From Prauserella cavernicola (lineage in GTDB: Bacteria > Actinomycetota > Actinomycetes > Mycobacteriales > Pseudonocardiaceae), in assembly GCF_016595675.1 (NCBI RefSeq), contig NZ_JAENJH010000001.1, positions 62,001 through 126,000 of the forward strand: a stretch of 64,000 nucleotides of DNA, in the 5' to 3' direction. Positions 20,824-29,607 of the stretch are shown piece by piece. How positions within the stretch are numbered: the first letter of the stretch is position 1; every line of letters begins with the position of its first letter. The position numbers and the translations under genes were made by a program. Under the pieces are notes generated by a model, which was given only the letters and a program-made list of their open reading frames with translations, was not told the origin of the DNA and made no database searches.

Positions 20824-22652
20824 TGCTGTCCTTCCTGGTCGTAGAGCGAGGCGATGTCGGTGGCATAGCGGTCGGCGATCACGCGGCGTTTGAGCTTGAG
20901 CGTCGGGGTGAGCTCGCCGGTCTCCGGCGTCCACGGCTCGGCGAGCACCGAGTAACGCTTCACCTGTTCCGGCCGCGACAGCTCGCCGTTCGCGGCCTCG
21001 ACGGCGCCGTCCAGTTCGGCCCGCACGTCGGGGTGCGCGGCGAGTTCACCGAGGTCGGTGGTCTCGAGGCCGCGGGCCTTCGCCCACGCGGGCGCGGCCT
21101 CGTCGTCGAGGGCGAGCAGTGCGGTGAGGTAGGGCCGCCGGTCGCCGATCACCGCCGCGTAGCCGATCAGCGGGTGGGCGCGCAGCAGGCCTTCCGCCCT
21201 GCTCGGGGCGATGTTCTTGCCGCTGGCGGTGATGATCAGCTCTTTCTTGCGGTCGGTGATGCGCAGAAAGCCGTCATCGTCGATGGTGCCGATGTCGCCG
21301 GTCGCGAGCCAGCCGCCCGCGTCGGTGTCCGGCTCGACCCTGCCGTCGGCGTCGAGATAGCCGGGGAACACCAGGGGCCCGCGCACCTCGATCTCGCCGT
21401 CCTCGGCCAGCCGCAGCTCCATGCCCGGCACCGGCATGCCGACCGTGCCCGCCCGGTAGCGGTCGACGAACGTGGTGGTGGCGGCGCCGGTGGTCTCTGA
21501 CAGGCCCCACACCTCCATGATCGTGATGCCCAGGCTGCCGAAGAACTCCAGTACCGACGCCGGGATGGGCGCCGCGCCGCTGCCGAAGCGGGTGGCCTGG
21601 TCCAGGCCGAGCTGCTCACGCAGCGGCCGCAGCACTCCGGCGTCTGCCTGCTCGTAGGCCGACGCGAGTTCGGCGGGCGGTTCGCTGCCGTCGGCCTTGA
21701 TCGCGTAGACGCGGGCGGCGACGTCGCGGGCCTTGTCGATCGGCGCGCGGTTCTCCTCCGGCAGTGAGCCGAGAATGGCCTGGATGCCGGCCGCCATCTT
21801 CTCCCACACCCTCGGCACACCGAAGAACCCGTGCGGGCGCACGGCTTTGAGCGTGGGCAGCAGCTGGGTCTGGTCGGGACACACGGTGACGTGCGCGGCC
21901 GAGAACACGGGAAGGTACATGCCCAGCACGCGTTCGGCGACGTGGGCCAGCGGCAGGTAGGCCACCAGCCGCGGGTTGGGCTCGACCGGGTTGAGCAGTT
22001 CCTGTGCGGCGGCCTGGTAGAGCACGTTGGCGTGGCTGAGCACCACGCCCTTGGGTGCGCCGGTGGTGCCGGAGGTGTAGATCATCGTCACCGGGTCGGC
22101 TGCCCGCACGGCGTCGGTCCAGCGCTCGAGCTGCGCGCGGTCGCCGCGGTGCAGTTCGGCACCGCCGAGCATCAGGTCGTCGTAGCCGACGAAGCGCGCG
22201 TCGCCCCCGGGGGCCACGGCCCCGTCGAGCACCACTACCGCGCGCAGTGCGGGCAGCGAGTCGAGCACGGGACGCCAGCGGCGCAGCTGGGCCTCGCCCT
22301 CCAGCACGACGACGGTCGCGGCGCTGTGGGTGGCCACGTGCCGGATCTGCTCGGTGCTGAGCGTGGCGTAGGTCGTGCAGGGCAGCGCGCCGAGGTGCGT
22401 GGCGGCGAAGTCCGCGATCCAGTGCTCCGGGCGGGCCGAGACGTCGATGAGCATGCGGTCGCCGGGGCCCAGCCCGGCGGCCCGCAGGCCGTGGGCGGCC
22501 GCGGCCACGGCGTCGCGCAGTTCCGCCCAGCTCGTCGTACGTCCCGAGCCGGTGAGGGCCGGGGCGTCGCCGTGCTCCTCGGCGTTGCGGCGGATCAGCG
22601 ACGGGATCGTCCACGTGCCCGCGCTCTCGCGCACCTGGGCTGCGGTGGTCAC
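20820..22652 (-). CDS. AMP-dependent long-chain acyl-CoA synthetase (FadD15-like)
   Basis: A 610-residue adenylate-forming enzyme. The P-loop-like motif is MIYTSGTTGAPKGVVLSHAN (about residue 178), followed by YLPLAHVAERV, WLATGDIGTIDDDGFLRITDRKKELI and a C-terminal KLKRRVI containing the catalytic Lys region. The GTG at 22652 is preceded by GAGAGGAG and gives the normal FadD15-type length, so I chose it over upstream starts. It activates a free fatty acid to acyl-CoA and is coupled to the dehydrogenase. A candidate promoter lies at 23041-23071. Confidence 0.9.
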   Translation of the reverse strand: MTTAAQVRESAGTWTIPSLIRRNAEEHGDAPALTGSGRTTSWAELRDAVAAAAHGLRAAGLGPGDRMLIDVSARPEHWIADFAATHLGALPCTTYATLSTEQIRHVATHSAATVVVLEGEAQLRRWRPVLDSLPALRAVVVLDGAVAPGGDARFVGYDDLMLGGAELHRGDRAQLERWTDAVRAADPVTMIYTSGTTGAPKGVVLSHANVLYQAAAQELLNPVEPNPRLVAYLPLAHVAERVLGMYLPVFSAAHVTVCPDQTQLLPTLKAVRPHGFFGVPRVWEKMAAGIQAILGSLPEENRAPIDKARDVAARVYAIKADGSEPPAELASAYEQADAGVLRPLREQLGLDQATRFGSGAAPIPASVLEFFGSLGITIMEVWGLSETTGAATTTFVDRYRAGTVGMPVPGMELRLAEDGEIEVRGPLVFPGYLDADGRVEPDTDAGGWLATGDIGTIDDDGFLRITDRKKELIITASGKNIAPSRAEGLLRAHPLIGYAAVIGDRRPYLTALLALDDEAAPAWAKARGLETTDLGELAAHPDVRAELDGAVEAANGELSRPEQVKRYSVLAEPWTPETGELTPTLKLKRRVIADRYATDIASLYDQEGQQ

Positions 22653-23040
22653 AGAAGTGCTCCTCTCACAACGGCATTCGGGGATCGAGGATCGACGCGC
22701 TCCCGCGACGCGATCCCGTGGGTGAATCGGCATTCGCGTCGGATGCTCGTCGCGTGAGCACCCGTGGCAGGGACCCGGCTCCCGCTGATCACCCTCGGTA
22801 GATGGCGATCCACAGTGGACATTAAGTGCGTCAAGGTCGCCGCATCGACCGCCTGGCGAACGCGGTCTGCGCGAGGTTCTTCGCCGCATCTCATGGATTC
22901 CGGCCAACGTCCTGGGGGAGTGGCACGGCACGAAGCGTCCGTCATTTCCGCTCCGGTGCCCGGCGTCCTGGGGCCCGGCCGGGTGTGGTGCCGTCGTCCA
23001 TCGCCGCCTCCGTGCGCCAGCGCCGTTGCGAATCTTGATT

Positions 23041-23071
23041 AACCTAGCGTTCTGACACCGGTCGTTGTCAA
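23041..23071 (-). promoter_or_regulatory. candidate promoter for the AMP-ligase/dehydrogenase pair; rest of the 22653-23144 gap
   Basis: On the minus strand TTGACA (23071-23066) is followed after 19 bases by TAGGTT (23046-23041), matching the actinobacterial TANNNT -10 pattern. This would leave a leader of roughly 380 bases before the ligase start. On the plus strand TAGAGT (23094-23099) could be a -10 for the double-TetR gene. I see no gene or clear repeat in the remainder of 22653-23144. Confidence 0.4.
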
Positions 23072-23144
23072 GCCTGCGGCGACCTCAGCGGGGTAGAGTC
23101 CGATTCACCGGTCAGCAACGACGGAGCACGGCGGAGGTCATGCG

Positions 23145-24338
23145 ATGAAGCAGCCGCAAGCGCGTCCCACCGCGTCGCGGCGTCGTCGGAGTGACCGCAA
23201 ATCGCAACTCGCCACCATCGCCGCCGAGCTGTTCTGCGAGCGCGGCTACTACACCGTGGGCCTCAGTGAGATCGCGACCGAGGCCGGCATCACCGGCCCG
23301 GCGATCTACAAACACTTCCGCAACAAGCAGGCGATCCTCGCGCACGCGGCCGCCGAGATCTCCGGTGCGATCGACACGGTGCTGGCGGACGTGCCGTCGG
23401 ACGGCGCGCCGTGGGAGCGGATCGACCGCGTGGTGCGCGACCTGTGCGCGCTCGTGGTCGAGCGGCGGCACGGCGTGCAGCTCTACCAGTGGGAGCGCCG
23501 GTACCTCGACGAGCCCGAGCACGCCCGGTTCACCGCGACCATCACGGCGCTCGTGGCCAGGGTCGCCGACCTGCTGGGCGAGGCCCGGACCCATCTGCCC
23601 GCCGCCGACCGCACCACACTGGCGGCCGCGGCGTGCAGCGCGATCGCGAGCCTGTCGACCCACCGCACCCAGATCTCGCCCCGGGCGGCGTCGGCGGGCC
23701 TGCGCTCCCTCGCACTCGGCGTGCTGGCGACAGGTCTGCCGCCGCGGCTCACCGGCGCGGTGACCGAACCACCGCACCCCGGCGAGCTCGGCGAGTTCGT
23801 GACCCGGCGGGAACGGCTGCTGGTCTCCGCGCTGCGGCCCTTTCGGGAACGCGGGTTCCACGCGGTCACCATGGACGACATCGGCGCCGCGGCCGGCATC
23901 GGCGGGTCCAGTGTGTACCGCCACTTCCCGAGCAAGGCGGACCTGCTGGCCGCCGTCTACTACCGCGCCGCCGAGCGGCTCGCCGTCGCCACGAGCACGG
24001 CCATCGAGGGCGCGCGGGAACCCGGCGAGGCGCTGCGCGGGCTCGTCGACGCCTACGTCGGGTACGCCTACGGCGACAGTGACCTCGCGGCGGTGTACCT
24101 GTCGGAGTACGGGAACCTGCCCGCGGACGACCGGCGCGCGCTGCGGAAGGTGCAGCGCGAGCACGTCGAGCAGTGGGTGCGGTTGGTGGTGGCGGTGCGG
24201 GAGGACACGCACGCCGCGTCGGCGCGGCTGGCGGTGCACGCGGCGCTGAACATCGTGCACGACCTCTCGATGGCCCGGCGCAGGCACGCCGACGCCGACC
24301 AGCTCAAGCATCTGGTCTTCGCCGCGCTCGCCGCCTAA
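23145..24338 (+). CDS. tandem TetR protein: two complete TetR units in one chain
   Basis: A 397-residue protein with two TetR helix-turn-helix regions. The first is near residues 20-65 (LFCERGYYTVGLSEIATEAGITGPAIYKHFRNKQAI). The second is near 220-270 (RPFRERGFHAVTMDDIGAAAGIGGSSVYRHFPSKADLL). Each is followed by about 130 residues of helical ligand-domain-like sequence. One chain would thus mimic a TetR dimer. It lies divergently from the acyl-CoA ligase/dehydrogenase genes and may control them. It ends tail to tail with the next TetR gene, their stops overlapping. Confidence 0.87.
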   Translation: MKQPQARPTASRRRRSDRKSQLATIAAELFCERGYYTVGLSEIATEAGITGPAIYKHFRNKQAILAHAAAEISGAIDTVLADVPSDGAPWERIDRVVRDLCALVVERRHGVQLYQWERRYLDEPEHARFTATITALVARVADLLGEARTHLPAADRTTLAAAACSAIASLSTHRTQISPRAASAGLRSLALGVLATGLPPRLTGAVTEPPHPGELGEFVTRRERLLVSALRPFRERGFHAVTMDDIGAAAGIGGSSVYRHFPSKADLLAAVYYRAAERLAVATSTAIEGAREPGEALRGLVDAYVGYAYGDSDLAAVYLSEYGNLPADDRRALRKVQREHVEQWVRLVVAVREDTHAASARLAVHAALNIVHDLSMARRRHADADQLKHLVFAALAA

Positions 24339-24919
24339 GGCCGCTGCCCGAACAGCAGCTCCGCGGCCGCCCGGAAGACCTCCTCGGGCGGGCGCCGCCC
24401 GGCGAGCCGGCCGAGGTTGTCCCCGCGCCACAGGCTCGCGAACCCGTGGGCGAGTGACCACGCCGCGATGGTCGCGAGCTCGGTGTCCTGCCCGCGCCGG
24501 TCCGCCGGTACCGCGGCGACACCCGCGCGCAGCAGGCCACCGGTGCGTTCCTGGGCCGCCAGCAGTTCCGGGGAGTCGCGACGGTGCAGGTCGGGGCGGA
24601 ACATCACCTCGAAGTGGGCGGGATGCTGGAGTGCGAAGCGCACGTAGCGCACCCCGAGCTCCTGCAGCTGCGCCGGTCCCGCGTCGAGCACGTCGGCGAA
24701 GGCGTCGCCGAGCAACTCGTGACCTTCCACCGCCAGCGCGGTGAGCACCCCGGCCTTGTCCGTGAAGTGGTGCGCGGGCGCGGCGTGCGAGACACCGGCG
24801 CGGCGAGCGAGGTCGCGCAGGCTGAGCGAGCCCGGCCCCTCGGTGGTGATCACGTCGATGGCGGCGTCGAGCACGGCGCGCCGGAGGTCGCCGTGGTGGT
24901 ACGAGCGGGCTCCGGGCAT
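24335..24919 (-). CDS. TetR/AcrR family regulator
   Basis: A 194-residue regulator. N-terminal helix-turn-helix (about 10-60, AVLDAAIDVITTEGPGSLSLRDLARRAGVSHAAPAHHFTDKAGVL) and a TetR C-terminal domain of the WHG type (RYVRFALQHPAHFEVMFRPDLHR). Start ATG 24919. Its stop overlaps that of the double-TetR gene. The secreted lipase gene lies 53 bp upstream on the same strand and could be part of its unit. Ligand unknown. Confidence 0.88.
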   Translation of the reverse strand: MPGARSYHHGDLRRAVLDAAIDVITTEGPGSLSLRDLARRAGVSHAAPAHHFTDKAGVLTALAVEGHELLGDAFADVLDAGPAQLQELGVRYVRFALQHPAHFEVMFRPDLHRRDSPELLAAQERTGGLLRAGVAAVPADRRGQDTELATIAAWSLAHGFASLWRGDNLGRLAGRRPPEEVFRAAAELLFGQRP

Positions 24920-24972
24920 GGCGGCATCGTACCCGCGATCTTGGCATCGACTAGTTGGTGCCCGGGGCCGGG

Positions 24973-25866
24973 TCAGCAGGCGGGCGCGCTCGCGTCGTCC
25001 GGGTCGAGCGCGTTGAACACCAGCCGGTGGACCGCTGGATCGAAGGCGACTCCGACGTGCTCGGTGAGCCTGCCAGGGCAGCTGTCCTGCAGGGTCTGGT
25101 TGTCGACGTTCGGCGCGGATTCGAGGTACGAGGACGTGTACGGCGTCACCACCTCGTCGAGCGTCGTGGCGATCACGGTGTAGTCCACGGCGGGGTCGGT
25201 TTCGCCGCCCGCGTTGAGCTCGGTCAGGAAGTCCGAGCCCGCGAACTGCTGCCGGCACGCCGTGCACAGCACGTCGACCAGGTCGGAAGGGAACACGCCC
25301 AGCAGGGCACTGAGCCCGAGCAGTGTGGTGCCGTGGTTGGACGGCGCCAGCGCCACGAGCGTACCGACCTTCTCCGCACCGCCGAGGTTCTTGAGGTAGT
25401 AGCGCGGCATCATCCCGCCCTGCGAGTGGCCGACCAGGTCCACCTCGTCGGCGCCGGTCGCGGCGAGCACCTCGTCGACGAACCCGGCCAGCTGCCCCGC
25501 CGACGTCGGGATGTCGCCCGTCGCCTGGATGACGTTGCCGGGCGTGCCGCCGTAGTTCAGCGCGAAGACGCAGTACCCCTGATCGGCCAGCCGCGGCGAC
25601 AGCGACAGCCAGTTGTTGAACCGGTTCGCGAAGGTCCCGTGCACCAGTACCACCGGGTTCGGGTGCTCCTCGCCGGGGCGGCACGAGAAGTCGTTGGCGC
25701 CGGGCGGTGGTGCGGTGGGGTCCAGCAGCGACTGCTCGAACGCGGAGCCGAAGTCCTGCTCCTGCTCCTCCTCCGCCGCGCCGGTTGTCGCGGCTCCGAT
25801 CAGGAAAAGGGCGGTGAGCGTCAAGGCCGTCAGCGCTCGGCGGAGGGACTGCGCCGTTCTCGTCAT
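24973..25866 (-). CDS. secreted triacylglycerol lipase (alpha/beta hydrolase)
   Basis: A 297-residue secreted hydrolase. It has a signal peptide (basic MTRTAQSLRRAL, hydrophobic core, probable cleavage after TGA-A near residue 30). NPVVLVHGTFANRFNNW carries the oxyanion region and VGHSQGGMMPRYYL the nucleophile Ser elbow; several Cys suggest disulfides in the mature form. It resembles actinobacterial lipases of the Streptomyces LipA/estA type. ATG 25866 is chosen because GAGGTGG lies upstream. It probably releases fatty acids outside the cell, fitting nearby acyl-CoA genes. Confidence 0.87.
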   Translation of the reverse strand: MTRTAQSLRRALTALTLTALFLIGAATTGAAEEEQEQDFGSAFEQSLLDPTAPPPGANDFSCRPGEEHPNPVVLVHGTFANRFNNWLSLSPRLADQGYCVFALNYGGTPGNVIQATGDIPTSAGQLAGFVDEVLAATGADEVDLVGHSQGGMMPRYYLKNLGGAEKVGTLVALAPSNHGTTLLGLSALLGVFPSDLVDVLCTACRQQFAGSDFLTELNAGGETDPAVDYTVIATTLDEVVTPYTSSYLESAPNVDNQTLQDSCPGRLTEHVGVAFDPAVHRLVFNALDPDDASAPAC

Positions 25867-25962
25867 CGAGCCACCTCGCTCGTCGGGGCCGGGCACGTCG
25901 TCCGAGAATCGGTGACGCGTCGTGTCGAGTTCAATACCCCGTCCGGGTGGAGCGAGATCGGC

Positions 25963-26214
25963 TCACGCGACGGCGAGCTGAGTGGTCAGCAGTTCCCGGC
26001 CCGTCTCCGTGAGCTCCGCGGGCACGCGCTGGCCGGTGCCGCCGGGTCCGGCCGGGCGGATGAGCCCGTCATGGCTGAGCGCGTGCGCGGTGAACTGGTC
26101 GCAGCATGGCACGCCGTCGATGAACAGGTCGGGCTCGCTGCTGCACGTGAGCTGCGCGCGCCCGGAGGCGACGGCGCGGAGCATGGCCAGTGACCGGCGG
26201 TTCGCGGAGATCAT
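25963..26214 (-). CDS. small conserved actinobacterial protein
   Basis: An 83-residue protein starting at ATG 26214 behind a strong GGAAGGAG. The N-terminal MISANRRSLAMLRAVA and the CSSEPDLFIDG-PCCDQFTAHAL part, with two clusters of Cys, then GLIRPAGP, look like a small winged-helix-like fold. I recall similar uncharacterised proteins in actinobacteria but no function. The frame is short but has the codon bias of a real gene. Confidence 0.68.
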   Translation of the reverse strand: MISANRRSLAMLRAVASGRAQLTCSSEPDLFIDGVPCCDQFTAHALSHDGLIRPAGPGGTGQRVPAELTETGRELLTTQLAVA

Positions 26215-26290
26215 GTCGGGCTCCTTCCGGATTCCTCTACTCCTATGTCGAGCGAGGCGCCCGAAATTCGACACCGTCGGCGAAGCGCGT

Positions 26291-27046
26291 TCAGTTCTGT
26301 TGTGCGGCCAGATAGGACTCGAGGCCGTCGAGCACGCGCTGCACGCCGAAGTCGAGGTCGAGGTCGATGCCCTCGCCGGAGTCTCCGGAGGCCGCGAAGC
26401 CCCCTCGGCCGACCAGCGCGGTGAGCGTGGGGAAGCGCTGGGGGTCGACGAACTCGCGCAGCGTGGTCTCGTAGCCGGTCTGGGCCTCTTCGGTGGTGAC
26501 GTTCGACTGTGCGCGCGCTCCGCTGATGTCGATCTCGAGCAGCGCCATCTGGCGGACCGCGCCCATGAGGAACATGACGGTGGCGACGAGTTCGTCGTCG
26601 GCCAGCCCGGCATGGGCGAGCGGTCGCAGTGCGGCCTCGAACCACGCGAGCTGTCCCGGACCCGAGGGCGGGCCGCTGACCTGGACGCGCAGGCTCCACG
26701 GATGGCGCAGGTACACGGCCCACAGCTCGCGCACCCACACCTGGATCTCGTCGCGCCAGTCCCGCACCTCGCCGGTGAAGCGTGGCGGGTCGCCCGCCGC
26801 GCGGTCGAGCATCACCTCGACCAGCTGGTCCTTGCCCGGCACGTAGCGGTACAGCGACATCGTCGTGTAGCCGAGCTCGGCGGCCAGCCGCTGCATCGAG
26901 AGGCCGTCGAGACCGTCGGCATCGGCGATCGCGATGGCGGTGGTGGCGATCTGGTCCAGCGTCAGCTTGGGCTTGGGGCCGCGGCTCGGCCGCTGCGCCC
27001 CGTTCCACAGCAGTTCGAGGCGTTTCCTCGGATCGGTCGTCATCAC
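26291..27046 (-). CDS. TetR family repressor of the DrrAB-like exporter
   Basis: A 251-residue regulator of the tetracycline-repressor class. Helix-turn-helix at about 28-75 (ADGLDGLSMQRLAAELGYTTMSLYRYVPGKDQL) and a TetR_C_1-type ligand domain. Start is GTG 27046 or ATG 27043. It is divergent from the ABC exporter genes with a clear operator between them, so it most likely represses the exporter and itself and is released by a transported compound. Confidence 0.9.
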   Translation of the reverse strand: MMTTDPRKRLELLWNGAQRPSRGPKPKLTLDQIATTAIAIADADGLDGLSMQRLAAELGYTTMSLYRYVPGKDQLVEVMLDRAAGDPPRFTGEVRDWRDEIQVWVRELWAVYLRHPWSLRVQVSGPPSGPGQLAWFEAALRPLAHAGLADDELVATVMFLMGAVRQMALLEIDISGARAQSNVTTEEAQTGYETTLREFVDPQRFPTLTALVGRGGFAASGDSGEGIDLDLDFGVQRVLDGLESYLAAQQN

Positions 27047-27079
27047 ACCCCAACTCGTCGTGCTTGACGCCCATCCTAG

Positions 27080-27123
27080 AACTGTGTATCACTTACACAA
27101 AACCGCGTATGCGATACACAGTT
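27080..27123. promoter_or_regulatory. TetR operator pair between the repressor and the ABC exporter
   Basis: AACTGTGTATC (27080-27090) recurs as its exact reverse complement GATACACAGTT at 27113-27123. Nested within, TGTGTA-TCACT-TACACA (27083-27099) is a 17-bp palindrome with a 5-base centre, a normal TetR site size. The stretch is strikingly AT-rich and lies between starts 27046 and 27141, overlapping both promoters. Confidence 0.7.
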
Positions 27124-27140
27124 ATGGAGAGGGGTGCCGG

Positions 27141-28085
27141 ATGGATCCGGGACACGCGATCGACGTCCGGGGATTGCGCAGGTCCTTCGGCGAGGTGGAC
27201 GTGCTCAAGGGCATCGACCTGCGGGTGGAGCGCGGGAGCCTCGTCTCGCTGCTCGGCCCGAACGGCGCGGGCAAGACGACGACCGTGCGGATTCTGAGCA
27301 CGTTGCTAGAACCGGGTTCGGGCGTGGCGCGGGTCAACGGCTTCGACGTCGCGACGCAGGCGGCGCGAGTGCGGGCCTCGATCGGGCTTACCGGGCAGCA
27401 GACCGCCGTGGACGACCTGCTCAGCGGCTACGAGAACCTGGTGCTGATGGGCAGGCTGTTCCGCCTGGGTGCGGGTTCGGCGCGCAGGCGCGCCCGCGAG
27501 CTGCTCGAGCTGTTCGACCTGGCCGCCGCGGGCCGCAGGCAGGTCAAGACCTACTCCGGCGGCATGCGCCGCAGGCTCGATCTCGCGATCAGCCTCGTCA
27601 CCGCACCGCCGGTGCTGTTTCTCGACGAGCCCACCACCGGCCTCGATCCCCGCAGCCGCGGGGACGTGTGGACGACGGTGCGGGGGCTGCTCGCCGACGG
27701 CGTGACGGTGCTGCTCACGACGCAGTACCTCGAGGAGGCCGACCAGCTCGCCGACCGTGTCGTGGTGATCGACGGCGGCGCGGTCGTCGCGGACGGCACA
27801 CCCGCCGAGCTCAAGCGGCAGGTCGGCGCCGAACGGCTCGAGCTCACCTTCTCCGACGCCGGTGCGCTCGCCACCGCCCACCGCGTGCTCACCGCCGACC
27901 GCCCACGCGGCGACGGTGATCTCACCCTGAGCGTGCCCGTCGAGCACGCCAAGGACATCAAGCGGGTGCTCGACCAGCTCGCCGGGTCCGGGGTGGAGCC
28001 AGGCGAGCTCTTCGTCGCCAAGCCCACGCTCGACGACGTGTTCCTGACCCTGACCGGACAGACCGCCACCGGAGGCGCCCGATGA
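27141..28085 (+). CDS. ABC exporter ATP-binding protein, DrrA type
   Basis: A 314-residue ATPase. Walker A GPNGAGKTTT, Q-loop TGQQTAVDDLLSG, signature YSGGMRRRLDLA, Walker B VLFLDEPTTGLD, and a C-terminal extension of the daunorubicin-resistance (DrrA) family ending in LDDVFLTLTG. ATG 27141 follows AGAGGGGTG. It energises the DrrB-like permease downstream, with which it overlaps by ATGA. Exports an unknown hydrophobic compound under TetR control. Confidence 0.92.
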   Translation: MDPGHAIDVRGLRRSFGEVDVLKGIDLRVERGSLVSLLGPNGAGKTTTVRILSTLLEPGSGVARVNGFDVATQAARVRASIGLTGQQTAVDDLLSGYENLVLMGRLFRLGAGSARRRARELLELFDLAAAGRRQVKTYSGGMRRRLDLAISLVTAPPVLFLDEPTTGLDPRSRGDVWTTVRGLLADGVTVLLTTQYLEEADQLADRVVVIDGGAVVADGTPAELKRQVGAERLELTFSDAGALATAHRVLTADRPRGDGDLTLSVPVEHAKDIKRVLDQLAGSGVEPGELFVAKPTLDDVFLTLTGQTATGGAR

Positions 28086-28882
28086 CCACCGTCCCCGCCG
28101 ACGTGCGGCGATCCTCGCTGTACTGGGCCGTCAACGACTCCCGGGTGCTGATCGGCCGCTGCCTGCGCCACATCGCGCGCAGCCCCGAGCAGCTCGTGCT
28201 GATGCTGTTTCTTCCGGTCATGCTGCTGGTGATGTTCCGTTACCTCTTCGGAGGCGCGATCGACACCGGCGACGTCACCTACGTCAACTATGTGATCTCC
28301 GGGATCGTCGTGGTGGCGGTGATGGTCAACACCACCGCCACGAGCGTCGCGGTGTGTCACGACATGCTCGAGGGCATCGTCGAACGGTTCCGCTCGATGC
28401 CGATGCGGGGCACGGCCGTGCTCGTCGGCCACGTCGCCGCCGCGATGACCCGTCACGCGGTCTCGATCGCGGTGATGGTCGGCGTCGGCCTGCTCATCGG
28501 GTTCCGGCCCCGGGCCGGGTTCCTCGACTGGCTGGTAGCGCTGGGGCTGCTCGCCGTCTTCGCACTGGCGGTGTCGTGGCTCGCCGCGATCCTCGGCCTG
28601 TTGGCCAAGACCGTGGAGGGCGCCAGCGGTCTCGCGATGCCGCTCGTGTTCATCCCCTACGTCGGCAGCGCGCTGGTGCCACCGAGCACCATGCCCGACT
28701 GGCTGCGGGTCTTCGCGGAGAACCAGCCGGTGAGCCTCGTGGCCGACAGCGTGCGCGCGCTGTTCATGGGCACCCCGCTGGGCAACACGGGCTGGCTCGC
28801 ACTCGCGTGGTGGGGCGGAATCATCGTCCTGGCGGTGCCGCTGGCGGGCAGGATCTTCCGTCGCAAGGCCACCCAGCGCTGA
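28082..28882 (+). CDS. ABC-2 type exporter permease, DrrB type
   Basis: A 266-residue membrane protein with six hydrophobic segments and the ABC-2 family layout (RCLRHIARSPEQLVLMLFLPVMLLVMF near the start, LVFIPYVGSALVPPSTMPDWLR late in the protein). Partner of the upstream ATPase. The stop is followed by 79 bp before the DinB-like gene, which may share its transcript. Confidence 0.9.
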   Translation: MTTVPADVRRSSLYWAVNDSRVLIGRCLRHIARSPEQLVLMLFLPVMLLVMFRYLFGGAIDTGDVTYVNYVISGIVVVAVMVNTTATSVAVCHDMLEGIVERFRSMPMRGTAVLVGHVAAAMTRHAVSIAVMVGVGLLIGFRPRAGFLDWLVALGLLAVFALAVSWLAAILGLLAKTVEGASGLAMPLVFIPYVGSALVPPSTMPDWLRVFAENQPVSLVADSVRALFMGTPLGNTGWLALAWWGGIIVLAVPLAGRIFRRKATQR

Positions 28883-28961
28883 CCCGTTTTATTGAGGTCG
28901 AAAAGTGGCCGGAATGGTTCCTAGAGTCGTTCTCGTCAGCCCGGTACGAGAGGACGAGATC

Positions 28962-29474
28962 ATGACGACGGCTACCGACCAGGTCACCACCGGCGAGCGC
29001 GCGGACCTGCTGGAGGCCCTGGCCAAGCACCGGTTCTTCCTGACCTTCCCCGCGCGGGGACTCACGGACGAGCAGGCCGGGCAGCGGACCACCGCCAGTG
29101 AGCTGTGCATCGGCGGGCTCATCAAGCACGTGACCGCCACCGAGCGGAGCTGGCTCGACTTCATCGAGCGCGGTGCGGAGGGAATGGGCGGGAACGAGGA
29201 AGGCTGGCAGGACAACTTCCGCATGCTGGAGGGCGAGACGCTCGCCGGGCTGCTGGAGGCGTACGAGCAGGTTGGCCGCCGGACCGCGGCGCTCGTGGCG
29301 AGCCTGCCCGACCTCGACGTGTCGCACCCGCTGCCGGAGGCGCCGTGGTTCGAGCCGGGCGCGCGCTGGTCGGCGCGGCGGGTGCTGCTGCACCTGATCG
29401 GGGAGACGGCCCAGCACGCCGGGCACGCCGACATCATCCGCGAGGCGATCGACGGGGCCAAGTCGATGGGCTGA
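28962..29474 (+). CDS. DinB-like (DUF664) protein
   Basis: A 170-residue four-helix-bundle protein of the DinB/mycothiol-dependent maleylpyruvate isomerase superfamily. Candidate metal ligands are His in GLIKHVTATERSWLDF and in LIGETAQHAGHADIIREAIDG, the standard three-His pattern. In actinobacteria such proteins are thiol-dependent S-transferases, often of unknown substrate. ATG 28962 with an upstream purine-rich GAGAGGACGAG. A hairpin terminator follows. Confidence 0.85.
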   Translation: MTTATDQVTTGERADLLEALAKHRFFLTFPARGLTDEQAGQRTTASELCIGGLIKHVTATERSWLDFIERGAEGMGGNEEGWQDNFRMLEGETLAGLLEAYEQVGRRTAALVASLPDLDVSHPLPEAPWFEPGARWSARRVLLHLIGETAQHAGHADIIREAIDGAKSMG

Positions 29475-29521
29475 GCCGTTCCGCAACCGTCCTCTGTGGA
29501 CAGTTGTGGCCCCTCTCCGGT

Positions 29522-29562
29522 CCCGGCGACCGCCGAACGCGCTTGTATCGGCGGTCGCCGGG
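29522..29562 (+). terminator. 15-bp perfect hairpin terminator
   Basis: CCCGGCGACCGCCGA (29522-29536) pairs with TCGGCGGTCGCCGGG (29548-29562) around an 11-base loop. It is positioned between the DinB-like gene and the C-S lyase gene. Confidence 0.75.
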
Positions 29563-29607
29563 GTGCCACGATCGCTGCCGGCAGGCATCGATGGAGGGAG
29601 AACGCCC

